Shown in pieces: positions 23,545 to 34,233 of a stretch of DNA of 64,000 nt (within the stretch, counting starts at the first letter, position 1; the number at the start of each line of letters is the position of its first letter). The notes beneath the pieces are model-generated. The model did no database searches, was not told where the DNA came from, and saw only the letters and a list, made by a program, of their open reading frames with translations. Made by a program: the position numbers and the translations under genes. The stretch is from Phragmites australis (taxonomy: Eukaryota > Streptophyta > Magnoliopsida > Poales > Poaceae), in assembly GCF_958298935.1 (NCBI RefSeq), contig NC_084940.1:7656001-7720000 (forward strand), in the 5' to 3' direction.

Positions 23545-26155
23545 ATGGGAGATAAATTAATTTTTCAGATATATTATGGTGAGGGTGAAATTATGTACGA
23601 TCCCAACGGTGTAGATCTCTCTGAATTTTGTCATGTTATGAAGGGGCTTAGTAAGGCTAATGAGAGGACTATTGTGGGGGTGTGCAAATGGCTCATGCGG
23701 TTTTTCCAACTGGATCCGCAGCAATATGAGCTGAAGTTGAGAGGTGTTCTGAGCCGTGCTAGTCATGGATACTTTGGTGAGCTTGTTCCCATCGAAGCCA
23801 CATCAACTTGGAGGCAGTATGTAGATATATGCTGTGAACGTGGCATGTCGCTTGTTTTATTAGCTGCGGCGTACCTGAAAGATCAAAATGAGGTGAACTC
23901 TGAAGAAGCAGTAGCAGGACCAAGTGAGGCAGTGGAAGATGAGTCAGAGGCGGCTAATGTAGGGTCCAGAGAGGAGGTTGGTGATGTTCCAGACCTGCAG
24001 CCGATGGGTGTAGCTGATGAAGGGGAGCACATCCCTAGCATCATTGAAGATATGGATTTGGAGGATGAAGAGTTGGAGGAAGGCCTTGCCGAGGGGGATT
24101 CTTCTGATGAGGAGGGTAATGCTGCAGTTCCTGCAGAGTGGTGGGATCAAGAATTTTCGAAGTTGGTGGTTAGCGAGGCTGACCAGACACCGTGGCCATA
24201 CCATGAGAATGAGGTGTCACAGGGTGCTATGTACCCTACAAAAGAGGCAGTTATTGATGCTGTGAAATTCTGGTCGTTGTCTCTTCGTAGGCAATTCAAG
24301 GTTGTTAAATCAAGTAAAAGAGAGTACGATGTGAAGTGCTTGGTTCCTGAGTGCCCTTGGCGGGTGCACGCATTTAGAGGGAAATGGGCAGACTACTGGC
24401 AATGCTCAATAGTTAAGGAACATAATTGTCATATTGAGGTAATAGAGTTCGCCCATCGGAACCTGTCTTCTGCTTTCATTGCAAATGTTATGTATGGAGA
24501 GATTGTGGACAACCTAAGGTATGAGCCACGATCAATAATCCGTGCTATTGAGCAAAGGTTCCAGTACACAATAAATTATGCGAAGGCATGGAGGGCGAAA
24601 CAAAAGGCTATTGAGATTAGGTTCGGTACATATGAAGATTCGTATCACAATCTACCTCGTCAATTAACCACAATTTGTGCAAGAAATCCAGGCAGCTACT
24701 ATGATATCAAGCATTACCCCTCTACTGATGTGGAGTACATCGGAAAAAGAGTGTTGCAGCGTGCTTTCTTTGCATTCGGTGCAACTATCAAAGCATTTAG
24801 ATATTGCCGACCCATCATATGCCTAGATGGAACATTCCTAACTGGGAAGTACAAAGGGCAGATATTGTCTGTAATAGGTGTCGACGGTAACAACCAAGTG
24901 CTGCCACTAGGGTTTGCGTTCGTGGAGAGTGAGAATGGGGACAGCTGGTATTGGTTCCTAGAGCGGGTGAAGCATGCAATTGTTCTTGACTGACCAGATG
25001 TGTGTCTCATTCATGATAGACATGCAGGATTGTTGCAGGCTTTGCTGGATATGCAACACGGTAGCGTGCGACGGGGTGTACTAGTACAGTGGCCAGATCT
25101 CAAAAGCAGGTGGTGCATGCGCCATATGGGTGCGAACTTCTACAGACAGTTTAAAAACAAAGAGTTAATGAAACTCTTCAAGAAGTTGTGCAATCAGAAC
25201 CAGCAACGTAAGTTCAATGCATTATGGGCAAGACTTGATGAACTGACTCTTAAACAAACTGCGGAGGCCGCACCTAACCGTGAGGAACCAATAGCTCTCG
25301 GCCGGCTCCCAACCGATACTCCGCAGATTGTACGGAGATCTGGCTCATCTATTAGGAGCTTTTCACAGTGGATACGCAATGAGCCCAATGAAAAATGGGC
25401 TCTGCTGTACGACAATGGTGGTGCCAGGTATGGAGTAATAACTACAAACCTTGCAGAGGTTTATAACTGGGTCATGCGAGGAATGAGGTCCCTACCACTA
25501 GTTGGAATTGTGGAAGGCATTTTGCATGGCACCTGCAAGTACTTCATTAATCGGTTTGCAGCTGCTAAGGTTGTAATGGAGGACAATCGTATGCTTTATG
25601 GGCGGATGCTATGTGAGTACATGGAGAAGGCAAATAGGAAGGCCCACATGCATCGCGCAAATCAAGAGGGCACAGCAGAGCACAGGTTCAGTGTCCTGTG
25701 TCGGGATAAGTGTCGGAGGGGGGTAGACATGAGCGGCATATTCAAGAGTGTGTGCTAAGGAGTGGGACATGCATATGTAGTTGTCAGAAGCCATAATTAC
25801 TCCACAAACCTTGTACACATGTCATAGCTGCGTGCGCGGAGCACCATATGCTTCCAAGGCAATATGTGTCACAATATTTCATGAAAGATCAAGTACTGAA
25901 CACCTGGAACTAGGAGCTGTATGGTTACGGCATTGTTGACACTTTTACAAGTAACCCAGGGCCTTCAAGAATATATGTACCTGATTTGGGAAGATGAAGA
26001 ACGCACCGGGCCGAAGACAATCTCGGCGGATTCGTAACGATATGGATGAATCCGAGGCTGGCCCTAGGATTAAGCGATGCAGTCAGTGCAATGAAGTAGG
26101 TCACACTTACAAATATTGTCCCAAAAGTGCAGGCGGTGATGCACCTGTTGTCTAG
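23545..26155 (+). pseudogene. mudrA-like MULE transposase, disabled
   Basis: The start is MGDKLIFQIYYGEG just after an intron-like acceptor. An acidic linker (codons ~110-210) precedes the MuDR-type DNA-binding domain (LRRQFKVVKSSKREYDVKC, CPWRVHAFRGKW). The DDE core has 'CLDGTFLTGKYKGQ' with the first Asp and 'IHDRHAG' with the second. A SWIM finger (CICSCQKP...CTHV) lies near 25770-25830, and a C-terminal zinc knuckle (CSQCNEVGHTYKYC) near 26070-26115. Lesions: in-frame TGA at 24991-24993 (probably a CGA change), a frameshift in the G run near 25720, TAA at 25794, TAG at 25911 and a 1-nt frameshift near 25990. Mobility would need transposase from another copy. Confidence 0.9.
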
Positions 26156-26278
26156 GTCAGCTAGTTTTGTACCATTTTAATATGTGTTAATTTCGCGTAC
26201 GGTTAATTTGCATTCAAAGTATGTTGTTCTTGTATTTATTTCTCAATGTATTAATGTACATGTCTTTCAAATGCAGAG

Positions 26279-29187
26279 ATGGCTCAGCCTTCGATCCTGG
26301 AGCTTTTGGACCCTGCCGTGGACAAGAAGCATCGCAGCTTCTTATCCGCCGAGCACCAGACGGAGCTAGAAGTGTTTCGCCCACGAGGCCCCGGAGAGCT
26401 GCTGACGGTAGACGAGCGCTGGACCCACAGGTACTTAGAAAAGCTGATGGTGTTACATATCATTTCGCTGCTGTTGTTACATATTATTGATGTACTGCAA
26501 TACTTATAGGTTGGGAGCGGCCGGACTCCTACCGCTTTGCCGGTTGGTCGAGGCCCGATCGACGGAGAACCCTGAGGTTGCGGCCCGTCGTTTCTACTTC
26601 GATCGGTTGCTGATAGCAGCACTGGTCGACCGTTGGAGGCCGGAGACACATACGTTCCACCTACCGTGCGGAGAGATGACCCCGACCCTGCAGGACGTCT
26701 CCTACCTCTTAGGCCTTCCTTGCGCGAGAGCTGCGGTTGGGGTGATCGATATGCAGGCTGACTGGATGAACGACATGCATCAGCAATTTGGGCCGGTGGA
26801 GCGAAAGGCGAATGCACCCCCGTACGTGCCTGAGTTCTTAGCCGATGCACGAGGGCCAACGAAGAAGTGGATCCTACAGTTCCAGGTATGGTAACATGTA
26901 ACCTATCGATTTCTAACAAATTATGTCGTAATGATTATTTCTGACACCAGTCATATATGCAGCCGGCGTATATCCACCCACAAGCCAACGCATACGCGAT
27001 CTCGAGACATTTGGAGGCCTACCTCCTTTGGTTGTTTGGGTGGGTGATGTTCACTAGTGGCCAAGGCCACCTGGTTACGAGGACCCTTGTGCCGTACGCC
27101 CAGTCGATAGCGGACGCGCATGCAGAGGATGTACCGCAGTTCAGCTGGGCATCAGTTGTTCTTGCTGCAACGTATCGAGCGCTCTACGACGCATGCATGA
27201 AGAAGGAGGCGCTAGCCACTTTTGCCGGGTGTCCACTTCTTCTTCAGCTATGGTCGTACGAGCATTTCGCCATAGGTAGGCCGGTGGTGGATCACTCCCC
27301 GTACCCAGAGGAGTGGTACGGCGAGATGGAAGAGGACGCGCTGACAATGGCCTCGCTGTGGCGTCGTCGACGGGTACGTAATTTACATTAACAGTTTCGT
27401 TCGTACTATGTTACTCTCTAAATATCTGTATTGATGTTTGTCACTCAGCCACACTGGGTCCACGAGCAGCCTCGCAGCGCGTACGAGCATTTTCGTACCC
27501 AGTTTGACAGGCTACGTCCTAACGATGTGGTATGGGAGCCATACAACGCTCGGTCCGTTCATACACGTGCAGGGTCGGGATTGTCACCCTTGTGCACCCG
27601 TGACGAGGAGTACTGGCTCACCAAGGCGCCCCTTGTCTTCGACATCTACATCAAAGAGTACTCACCGCAGCGCGTCATGCGGCAGTTTGGCCGTCACCAG
27701 GCATTCCCGCTAGTCCCCATCCGTACAGTCCCCTTGCACGTCCACAGGTACATTTGATAAATTTTAGTTTGAGCAACCTTCGTTTCAGTTTGCCTTACAT
27801 TTACCGTGGTTTCAATGCAGGTACATGCGGAAAGGCCAACCAGCTGGCCACCTCTGGGCGGACCGCTTGGCCCCTTACGTGGCAACATGGGCCCAAGCGC
27901 TACAGGACGTCGTTGATGAGGCGCGTCCCCACACCGAGGGAAACTTTAGGGAGTACCTACAGTGGTACGTACCTCGTACGCGGACTCATGTCACCTACAC
28001 CCCTGATGATGTCCGGGGCCACGTCGCATCGACAACGGAGACATACCTGGTGCATTGGGACGAGGACGCCGCTTTAGCAGTAAGTCATTTTTTGAAGTCC
28101 GTACTACATATTGAATGAACATAACCGTATACTTTAATTGTTCACTATTGTTCGTATCCGCAGACAGATATCATTTATAATGTAAATAGGGATGCAGCTG
28201 CTGCCATGGATCTCGTCCGGCAAAGGCATCACCTAAGTGCGTCGGATGTTGCGAGCTTCATTAGACGGGTTTTCGACAAGATGACGCGCGCCCTGAAACT
28301 CACCTCCTGCCGATCTACCACAGATGTAGCAGGGCCGCCTCCCAGGACGAGTGGTGTACACGCCGAGTCGTCTCGGCCGTCAGACGTGCACCGACGTTCT
28401 TCAGTGTCGGCACCCACACGACCCCTTCTATCACGTCTTGGAGGGTCCGAGCAACATGGTACGAATTATACTTTTGAAAATTATTGATCAATATCCTTTA
28501 CTTATTGTTATTAAACATTCATTAGGTCCGTCTGCACAAGTCTCGACGCAGCCTCGCAGATTGAGCCCTGTACGTCCACAGTCAGGTACTCCGGGAACCC
28601 TTCTTCCTAATTTCTAGTACTTTCAGCAAAATAAGTTACAACTGTGCTCAGATTACTTTGGTGACGAGGCCGGTCCATCTTCGGCAGCCCCACACCCTAC
28701 CCCCCCCCCCCCGCAACGTACTATGGCACGTTAGCGTGGCCTTCTTCTGCTGCACCGTCGTACCACGCAGGTACAATTATACATTTTTTACTACTACTTT
28801 CAATACCATATTGTTCGTATCTAACGTGATTATTTGTTCACAGGCCCCTCCAGCCAGTACACATGGACGCCTGCCGAGCCTTCACAGTCCTCCTACCCTA
28901 GTTAGGAGGATGAGACTGGCCCCGACACCGCATACGACATCGTCCGTGACTTCTTCGAGGGCACACCTGACTACGACGTCCTTCAGCGGTCCCAGGTTTC
29001 CAGTGCACCGCTTCGGACCCAGCCCACGCACGACGAGCCCTCGACACCGGTGGTCCCTACTAGGCCTACCAGACACGTCGGCCCACCTGACCCCCTCACC
29101 TACTCCAGGGGTCACGTGAGGGTTAACCAGCGACATCGGGACCACGATGGGGCGCACGGACGACGGCAACGAGGGAGGCATGAGTAG
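26279..29187 (+). pseudogene. Plant mobile domain (PMD) protein gene within the MULE
   Basis: Nine exons with good splice sites: 26279-26430, 26510-26885, 26951-27373, 27449-27747, 27821-28079, 28164-28458, 28526-28585, 28652-28770, 28844-29187. The start is MAQPSILELLDP. The PMD core reads 'RRFYFDRLLIAALVDRW', 'TFHLPCGEMTPTLQDVSYLL', 'GLPC' and, later, 'YLLWLFGWVMFTS'. This resembles the domain of Arabidopsis MAIN/MAIL1 and related transposon proteins. The C-terminal part is Pro/Ser-rich and low complexity. Exon 8 has a run of 13 C (28700-28712) after which the protein-like frame is shifted, and exon 9 has TAG at 28903. Exons 1-7 are intact. The role in transposition is unknown; the host PMD proteins act in silencing and genome stability. 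Confidence 0.82.
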
Positions 29188-29647
29188 CATTTTACATTTT
29201 TTGTAACTAACATATGCGTATTCGCTTCGTGATGTGCTCATATGTATTAAGACACGTTCACTTTGTATGGTTGACTTAGTATTTCGTAAATGCATTTCAT
29301 ATTCAAACACGTTCAATGAACAAGTGACCACACCACTAAACTTTAACCATGACTTGACAACACATGCCTCCTGCCGCAGGCTTTAAACAAGATGTGACAA
29401 CACTACCCAGCTTTTTCAAATCAGTAAATGACAACACGGGTACCAATAAACGTGGAATCTCTAACCATGGGCAACGACAAAACTGTCACATTCTTCAAGA
29501 TGGAATCCGATGCTCCTCCCGCAAGCTACGCCCATGCCCTAATTCCTTTCTTTAAAAACGAATCCAATGCTCCTGCCTCCCCCAACTATAAGTAGCCAAA
29601 CCTCCTTACGGATAAGCATCGCTCATTTCTCATATCTCTCAAGTGCA

Positions 29648-30244
29648 ATGTCTTCCTCAGCTCCATCGAGCCCACCAAAGAAACATTGGGGGACTACCGT
29701 ACCTGAAGGTCTCAAACCACCAATGTGCTTCTGTGGTGACCTTTGTAAGCTCCGCGAGTCGCAGGACATCTCATACACCTATGGACTACGCTTCTTCATG
29801 TGTGCCAACTACGAGTATGACAAGCCTCGCAATGCAACAACTGGTTATCGATCGGTACGGTAACAGATGTCCGCCTCATCTCTTCCGATTACGCACCCTC
29901 TTTTACTAACCGCTCATCTTGTTCCATTTGTTCAGTCCCCTCCACCGCTCTGTGATTTTATTCAGTGGCTCGACAATGAGCAAAATGACTCACAGAAGCT
30001 GTGGGTCGACATGAACATGAGGTGGAGAAGGGAAGCGTACGCACGTCGGGAGTACGAGCAACAGCAAGAGGAACTTCGTCTCAAGAGGGAGGAAGAAGAG
30101 CGCATGAGGAAGGCGGCGCACGACTGTACCGTGGCTCAGGCTCGAGAGGCTGAGAGGGAACGGAAGCGGGAGAGAGCCCGCCGTGCTAAGGCGGCAGGTC
30201 TCGATGCCCTCCGAAAGGGAAAGTATCCTAGATGCACGCAGTAG
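29648..30244 (+). CDS. GRF-type zinc finger, coiled-coil protein (third MULE gene)
   Basis: Two exons, 29648-29854 and 29936-30244, give an intact 171-aa protein starting MSSSAPSSPPKKHW. Residues 26-82 form a GRF zinc finger: C27-x-C29-G, then G46-L-R48-F-F-M-C52, then C75-D-F-x-x-W80, so four Cys ligands are present. GRF fingers occur in nucleases and topoisomerases and bind single-stranded nucleic acid. Residues ~95-160 are strongly charged and coiled-coil-like (EQQQEELRLKREEEERMRK), ending in an Arg/Lys-rich tail. It lies downstream of the PMD gene, on the same strand and inside the TIRs, so it belongs to the element. It could be a DNA-binding accessory factor; this is inference. Confidence 0.78.
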
Positions 30245-30779
30245 AGAGTACCTAATGTAACCCGACATACTTTCCTTCCCTAAGGCATGTTATGATTAGG
30301 ATCGGCGCACTAATAAGGTCTTAGTGCGAACCGTACATGCCACCTTTGTTTCCTCATCGTGTCGTCGCGGTTACAGTGTATTGTAATGTTTTCACCATGT
30401 GTTCAATACTATATTTGTCCTCGTTCGCACCCCATACCCACGTAAAATGCTGCAACTACTAATTACTGATTTTTTCCTCCCGTTATTACATAACCTACTC
30501 CAAATTTAATTTCTTAATTTCCTTACACCCCTTCTTTTTTTTTCGGGCAAATTGCATCCATACCATCACTTTGAAGCCCATTTTCATCCATACCATCACC
30601 CGTGTCCATGACAAACGGGCCCGGACCCATGTGTTAGTGGCACGGGGTGGTGGTATGGATAAAAATTGCTTGCAGAGTGATGGTATAGATGCAATTTTCG
30701 GTTTTTTTTCTTCAATTACAAAAATAATACATTTTTATAGGATAAAATAGAAAAAAAATTAATTTTACATGAAAAAAGC
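30245..30779. other. MULE 3' internal non-coding stretch
   Basis: 3' flank of the GRF gene up to the right TIR. It contains a short inverted pair, 'ttgcatccataccatcac' (about 30551) against 'gtgatggtatagatgcaa' (about 30678), around a 110-bp loop, suggesting a small foldback MITE. No ORF is convincing. Confidence 0.5.
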
Positions 30780-31049
30780 CCCTAACCGCCCTCTGAGAGG
30801 GCGGCTAGGGGCTAACCGCCCCCCAGGGCCTAACCGCCCTTGAGAGGGCAGTTAGCCCCTCTTGCCGCCCTCTGAGGGGGCGGTTAGGCCTACCGCTCTC
30901 TTAGGGGGCGGTTAGCACCCGTACCCGCCCTCTGCGAGGGCTGCAGCCCTCTGAGAGAGCGGTGGGCGCCTACTTTTACAAATCTTTTCGCCGGGAATCT
31001 ATTTATTTAAATTTAAACTCGAAAAAATATAAAAATAAAAATAAAAACC
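30780..31049 (-). repeat. MULE right TIR with about six GC palindromes
   Basis: Inverse copy of the left TIR: palindromes at about 30786, 30834, 30865, 30893, 30925 and 30945, then 'ccgggaatctatttattt', 'aaatttaaactcg' and an A/T-rich tip ending '...aaaaacc' at 31049. The palindrome number differs from the left TIR (six against four). Confidence 0.9.
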
Positions 31050-31309
31050 TTCTTTCCACGGTGCGCATCCCTCGTTCGAACCCATTGACGTTGGCCCATA
31101 TAAGTGCACGGACAATAAACGGAGCGGTCTGCGAAGGTTGGTAGAGGCCCACGTACGTGAGTCAGCCTTTGAAGGTTTCTGGACTCCTTTTTAATAGTTT
31201 TTTTAAAGATGCTTTTTATTAGTTAGGTCACCTCTCTCAAGGACACCCATGTGGGTCTTTATTGGGCCGTTTCAACAAATATTACGAGGACATTATGAAA
31301 TGTTATTCA

Positions 31310-31995
31310 AATATGAGTAAATTTGTAAAACTACAGTACAATCATCAAAACTATACTATTAGAAAGCTACTTCGCGGAACTACAATTTTTCTATCCTTTT
31401 GTATCATAAAATTACACGTACTTTACAAAAACTATCAGAAAACTACACTTTCATGTGACCTTATCGAAGACTACACCATTTTTGTTCAACGGTATCACAG
31501 AGCTACACTCCCGTTTCACGGATCCATTCTGACGGTTAGACCCCGGCCACTAAACGATACGAAGAAGTGCCATGTGGAAGCGTAAAGGTAGATTTTGGCA
31601 GTGCGACAATTTTGTCTCACAAACTACTCCTAGGCACACCTTCACCAAGTCCAGGTCGACTTGTTTACGTGTATTGCCGATTCTCGTGTGGCAAGGGATG
31701 CCACGTCAGCGAATGAACTTTGTCACACGTCACTGAGTATGCCAGGTGGGGCCTAACCATCAGAATGGATATGTGAAACAGGAGTGTAGTTTTGCGATAC
31801 CGTTGGGCAAAAATAGTGTAGTTCTTCGATGTGGTCATATGAAAGTGTAGCTTTTTTTATAGTTTTTGCAAAATATATATAGTTTTATGATACAAAAGGA
31901 CAGAAAAAAATGTAGTTATATGAAATAGCTTTCTAAAAATGTAGTTTTATGATAGTTTTGTCGATCATGGTTTAGTTTTATGAAATTTATTGTTC
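31310..31995. repeat. Long foldback element, about 240-bp arms
   Basis: Left arm about 31310-31545 and right arm about 31750-31995 are inverted copies. Both carry 'cttttgtatcataaaa' or its complement, 'aaactacactttcat(a/g)tg', 'caacggtatc' and 'ccattctga(c/t)ggttag'. The ~200-bp middle is unique. No transposase. A related, more decayed copy is at 59165-59530. Probably a MULE- or hAT-derived MITE that inserted upstream of gene 2. Confidence 0.8.
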
Positions 31996-32187
31996 AAATA
32001 TATACTATAATTCTCTAAAAAAAGATATACCATGAAAAACACAAATGACTAATTTTTTTTAAAGCATTATACCAAAAATAATGAACTTTATGTAGGAACA
32101 ATTCAAAGTGTTCCTAAAAAAAACTATTGAAAGCAAACCACAACAAGCATTTTAAATGTATTATGAGAACATTTTAAAGATATGAAA

Positions 32188-32400
32188 GGAACAATCAAGT
32201 TATACTACGGGAATAATGCAATAGTAGAACAGGAACAATTGTAAATATATCATAGGAGCAACTCAAAAGATATTACATGAACAATCATATTCTATTATGG
32301 GAATAATAAAATAGTAGCACGGGAACAAATCAAAACATATCATGGAACATCTGAAAAATATATTAGCCAACAATCAAACTCCACTATGGGAATAATGCAA
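32188..32400. repeat. Degenerate ~91-bp tandem repeat
   Basis: About two and a half units with 'gaacaatca', 'tatgggaataat(g/a)' and 'caatagtag' followed by '(c/g)gggaacaa' recur at about 91-bp spacing. AT-rich, non-coding, in the distal upstream region of gene 2. Confidence 0.6.
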
Positions 32401-32659
32401 TTTTCCCATAGAAAAACTTAAAAGATATACCATGAAAATATCTCAATAATACTAAAAAAATAAAAATGTAAGAATTTTTGATGAAAAAAATTTAACTACA
32501 AACTAATCAAATAAGAAAAAATACTAAGGAAGAAATAAGGAAGAAAGAAGAAAGAAATACGATCAGAATAGAAAAAGGAAAGGGAAAAAAAAAAGAACGA
32601 GTGGGCTAAGCTCCTAAGCATCCTGTTATCGGGCCCAGTACTAAGAAGAAGAAAAAGTT

Positions 32660-34233
32660 CAGCCCACCAGTGACATAAATGGGCCGAGACGGAGGATGCG
32701 CCTGGGCTGATTCGAGGGTGGGCGGCGGCCGGCTCGCGTCCGCGTGGGCGGACCCGAAGATTGGCGCCGAGCCAATCTCCTCCGTCCTCTCCCCTCCCGT
32801 GTCCGGCGCCGAGCGGCCAAGCCAGTCTCCTCCATCGTCCGTCCTCCCCCCCCCCCCCCCCCCCCGGTGTGCTTCTCAGCCGCCTGCCCCGCTCCTCTCC
32901 GCCCCCGTGCGCCGCCTGCCCCGCTCCTCTCCGCCCAACTTACGGGTTGTTGGTAAGAAACCCTAACTATATGCACTTTTCCCCCGTTCTTCTAAGACTT
33001 ATTTGCTTCTATAGTCAATCAAATCCAAAATTTTCCAAAAGGAAAAAAAAATGGGTGTCCGACTAAGGTAAATGACTTCACTCTAATTTCCCTGAGATGT
33101 TTAACACTTGAGCTATGTGTTGGAGGGGCCATGGCCCCCTCTGGCCTGTGCAAAGCTCCGCCACTGCCGGCTACTGCGTAAGGCCACTTGGGGAAGGTTG
33201 GTGTGGTTCTCTATGTGTTTGTTTTTCATGCTGTTGTTTGGTGCATGATTAATTGATTCTGTCTATTTCCATCACTGTGTGCTTGTTAGACCAAAACTCT
33301 TTCGTGGTAAGTAATTTGGTATGTTAGCTCCGCCGGTACCTTGCTTATGTTCGCTTGCTTGCTCACTTTTCTGCTCTGCTCTAAATCGGGGTAAGTACCG
33401 GTTTACCAGTTTGTTGCGCATTTGGCATGCTACTATGCGCCTGCTGTGCTAGTTCAAGAGCAAACTATTGTGGGGAATTTTTCTTTCTAAAGAAGGGAGC
33501 TAAATGGTACTGGTTTACAGCATGTATCATAACAAGTATTGGGATCTGCCTATGGAAGCTTAAATCCCACAAGAGTACATGGGTGTACACCATAACACAT
33601 CCTGCATTTGCACCCTATTTGGCCTATTTTCATGTTTGTTGTTTTGTGAAAGCGTATCTTCTGCTAAAGTTGAGTCAAAAGAAGAGCTAAGAAAGTAGTA
33701 CATCATCTCAATTGCTTTATACTGTTCATTGTTCAGTTAGCATTCAACGGGCTAAAAATGCATCTCTACATTTTAGAAATAAGCCCACCATAAACTTGTG
33801 GAGAATTATCCTTTAGATACTAGGCTACCCTTTTTATACTCTAGGCTCTGCATAAGGTTCTCCATATATTTTAAAAATCAAAGGCAAACCTGCATAACAA
33901 AATTAAATAATGCATCTGCTAACCTTTCACTATTGTAGATCCGTTGAAATGCGCGTGGTTTATTCTATTTGTTTGGTAATATTGTTCAGCATTTTCCTTC
34001 TTTTTTTTTTGTGTGTGTTTGGGGTGGGGTGAGAAGAGAAACTTCATTGCTTCAGTAGTTCTGCTGGTTCAAACATATCGACTGCTGGTTGAGTATTGGT
34101 TGATATTGGGGGTCAGAGTAAAAGCGCTACCTTGCTGAGAACCATTGGGTACTAGCTTGAAACTACTACTAGGTTCTGGTTGAAATACTCAATTACTCAT
34201 GATTTGGGTTCTCTTCCACTCCAGGTTTGGAAG
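32660..34233 (+). promoter_or_regulatory. 5'UTR exon and leader intron of gene 2
   Basis: A GC-rich first exon (about 32690-32952, with a 20-C run at 32846-32865) ends in 'ggttgttg|gtaagaaacccta' at 32953. The intron runs to the acceptor 'ccactccag|gtttgg' near 34225, a few bases before the ATG at 34234. The donor context matches that of gene 1. ORFs over the C-rich exon on both strands are compositional. Confidence 0.6.

Larger units (their letters stand above)
22743..31049 (+). mobile_element. Complete-ended MULE (8.3 kb) with transposase, PMD and GRF-finger genes
   Basis: The element is bounded by a perfect 9-bp direct repeat, ttctttcca, at 22734-22742 and 31050-31058; 9 bp is the usual MULE target duplication. 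Its termini are inverted copies over more than 200 bp (left to ~22975, right from ~30780). From the left it carries a mudrA-type transposase (23545-26155), a plant mobile domain gene (26279-29187) and a GRF zinc-finger gene (29648-30244), all on the plus strand. The transposase and PMD genes have disabling lesions in this copy, while the GRF frame is intact. Ends and TSD suggest a fairly recent insertion. Confidence 0.92.

Noticed and set aside
32659..33066. Pro/Ser-rich and Arg-rich ORFs around the C20 run
   Set aside because: They lie in the untranslated first exon of gene 2 and read through a homopolymer; no homologous part occurs in genes 1 or 3.
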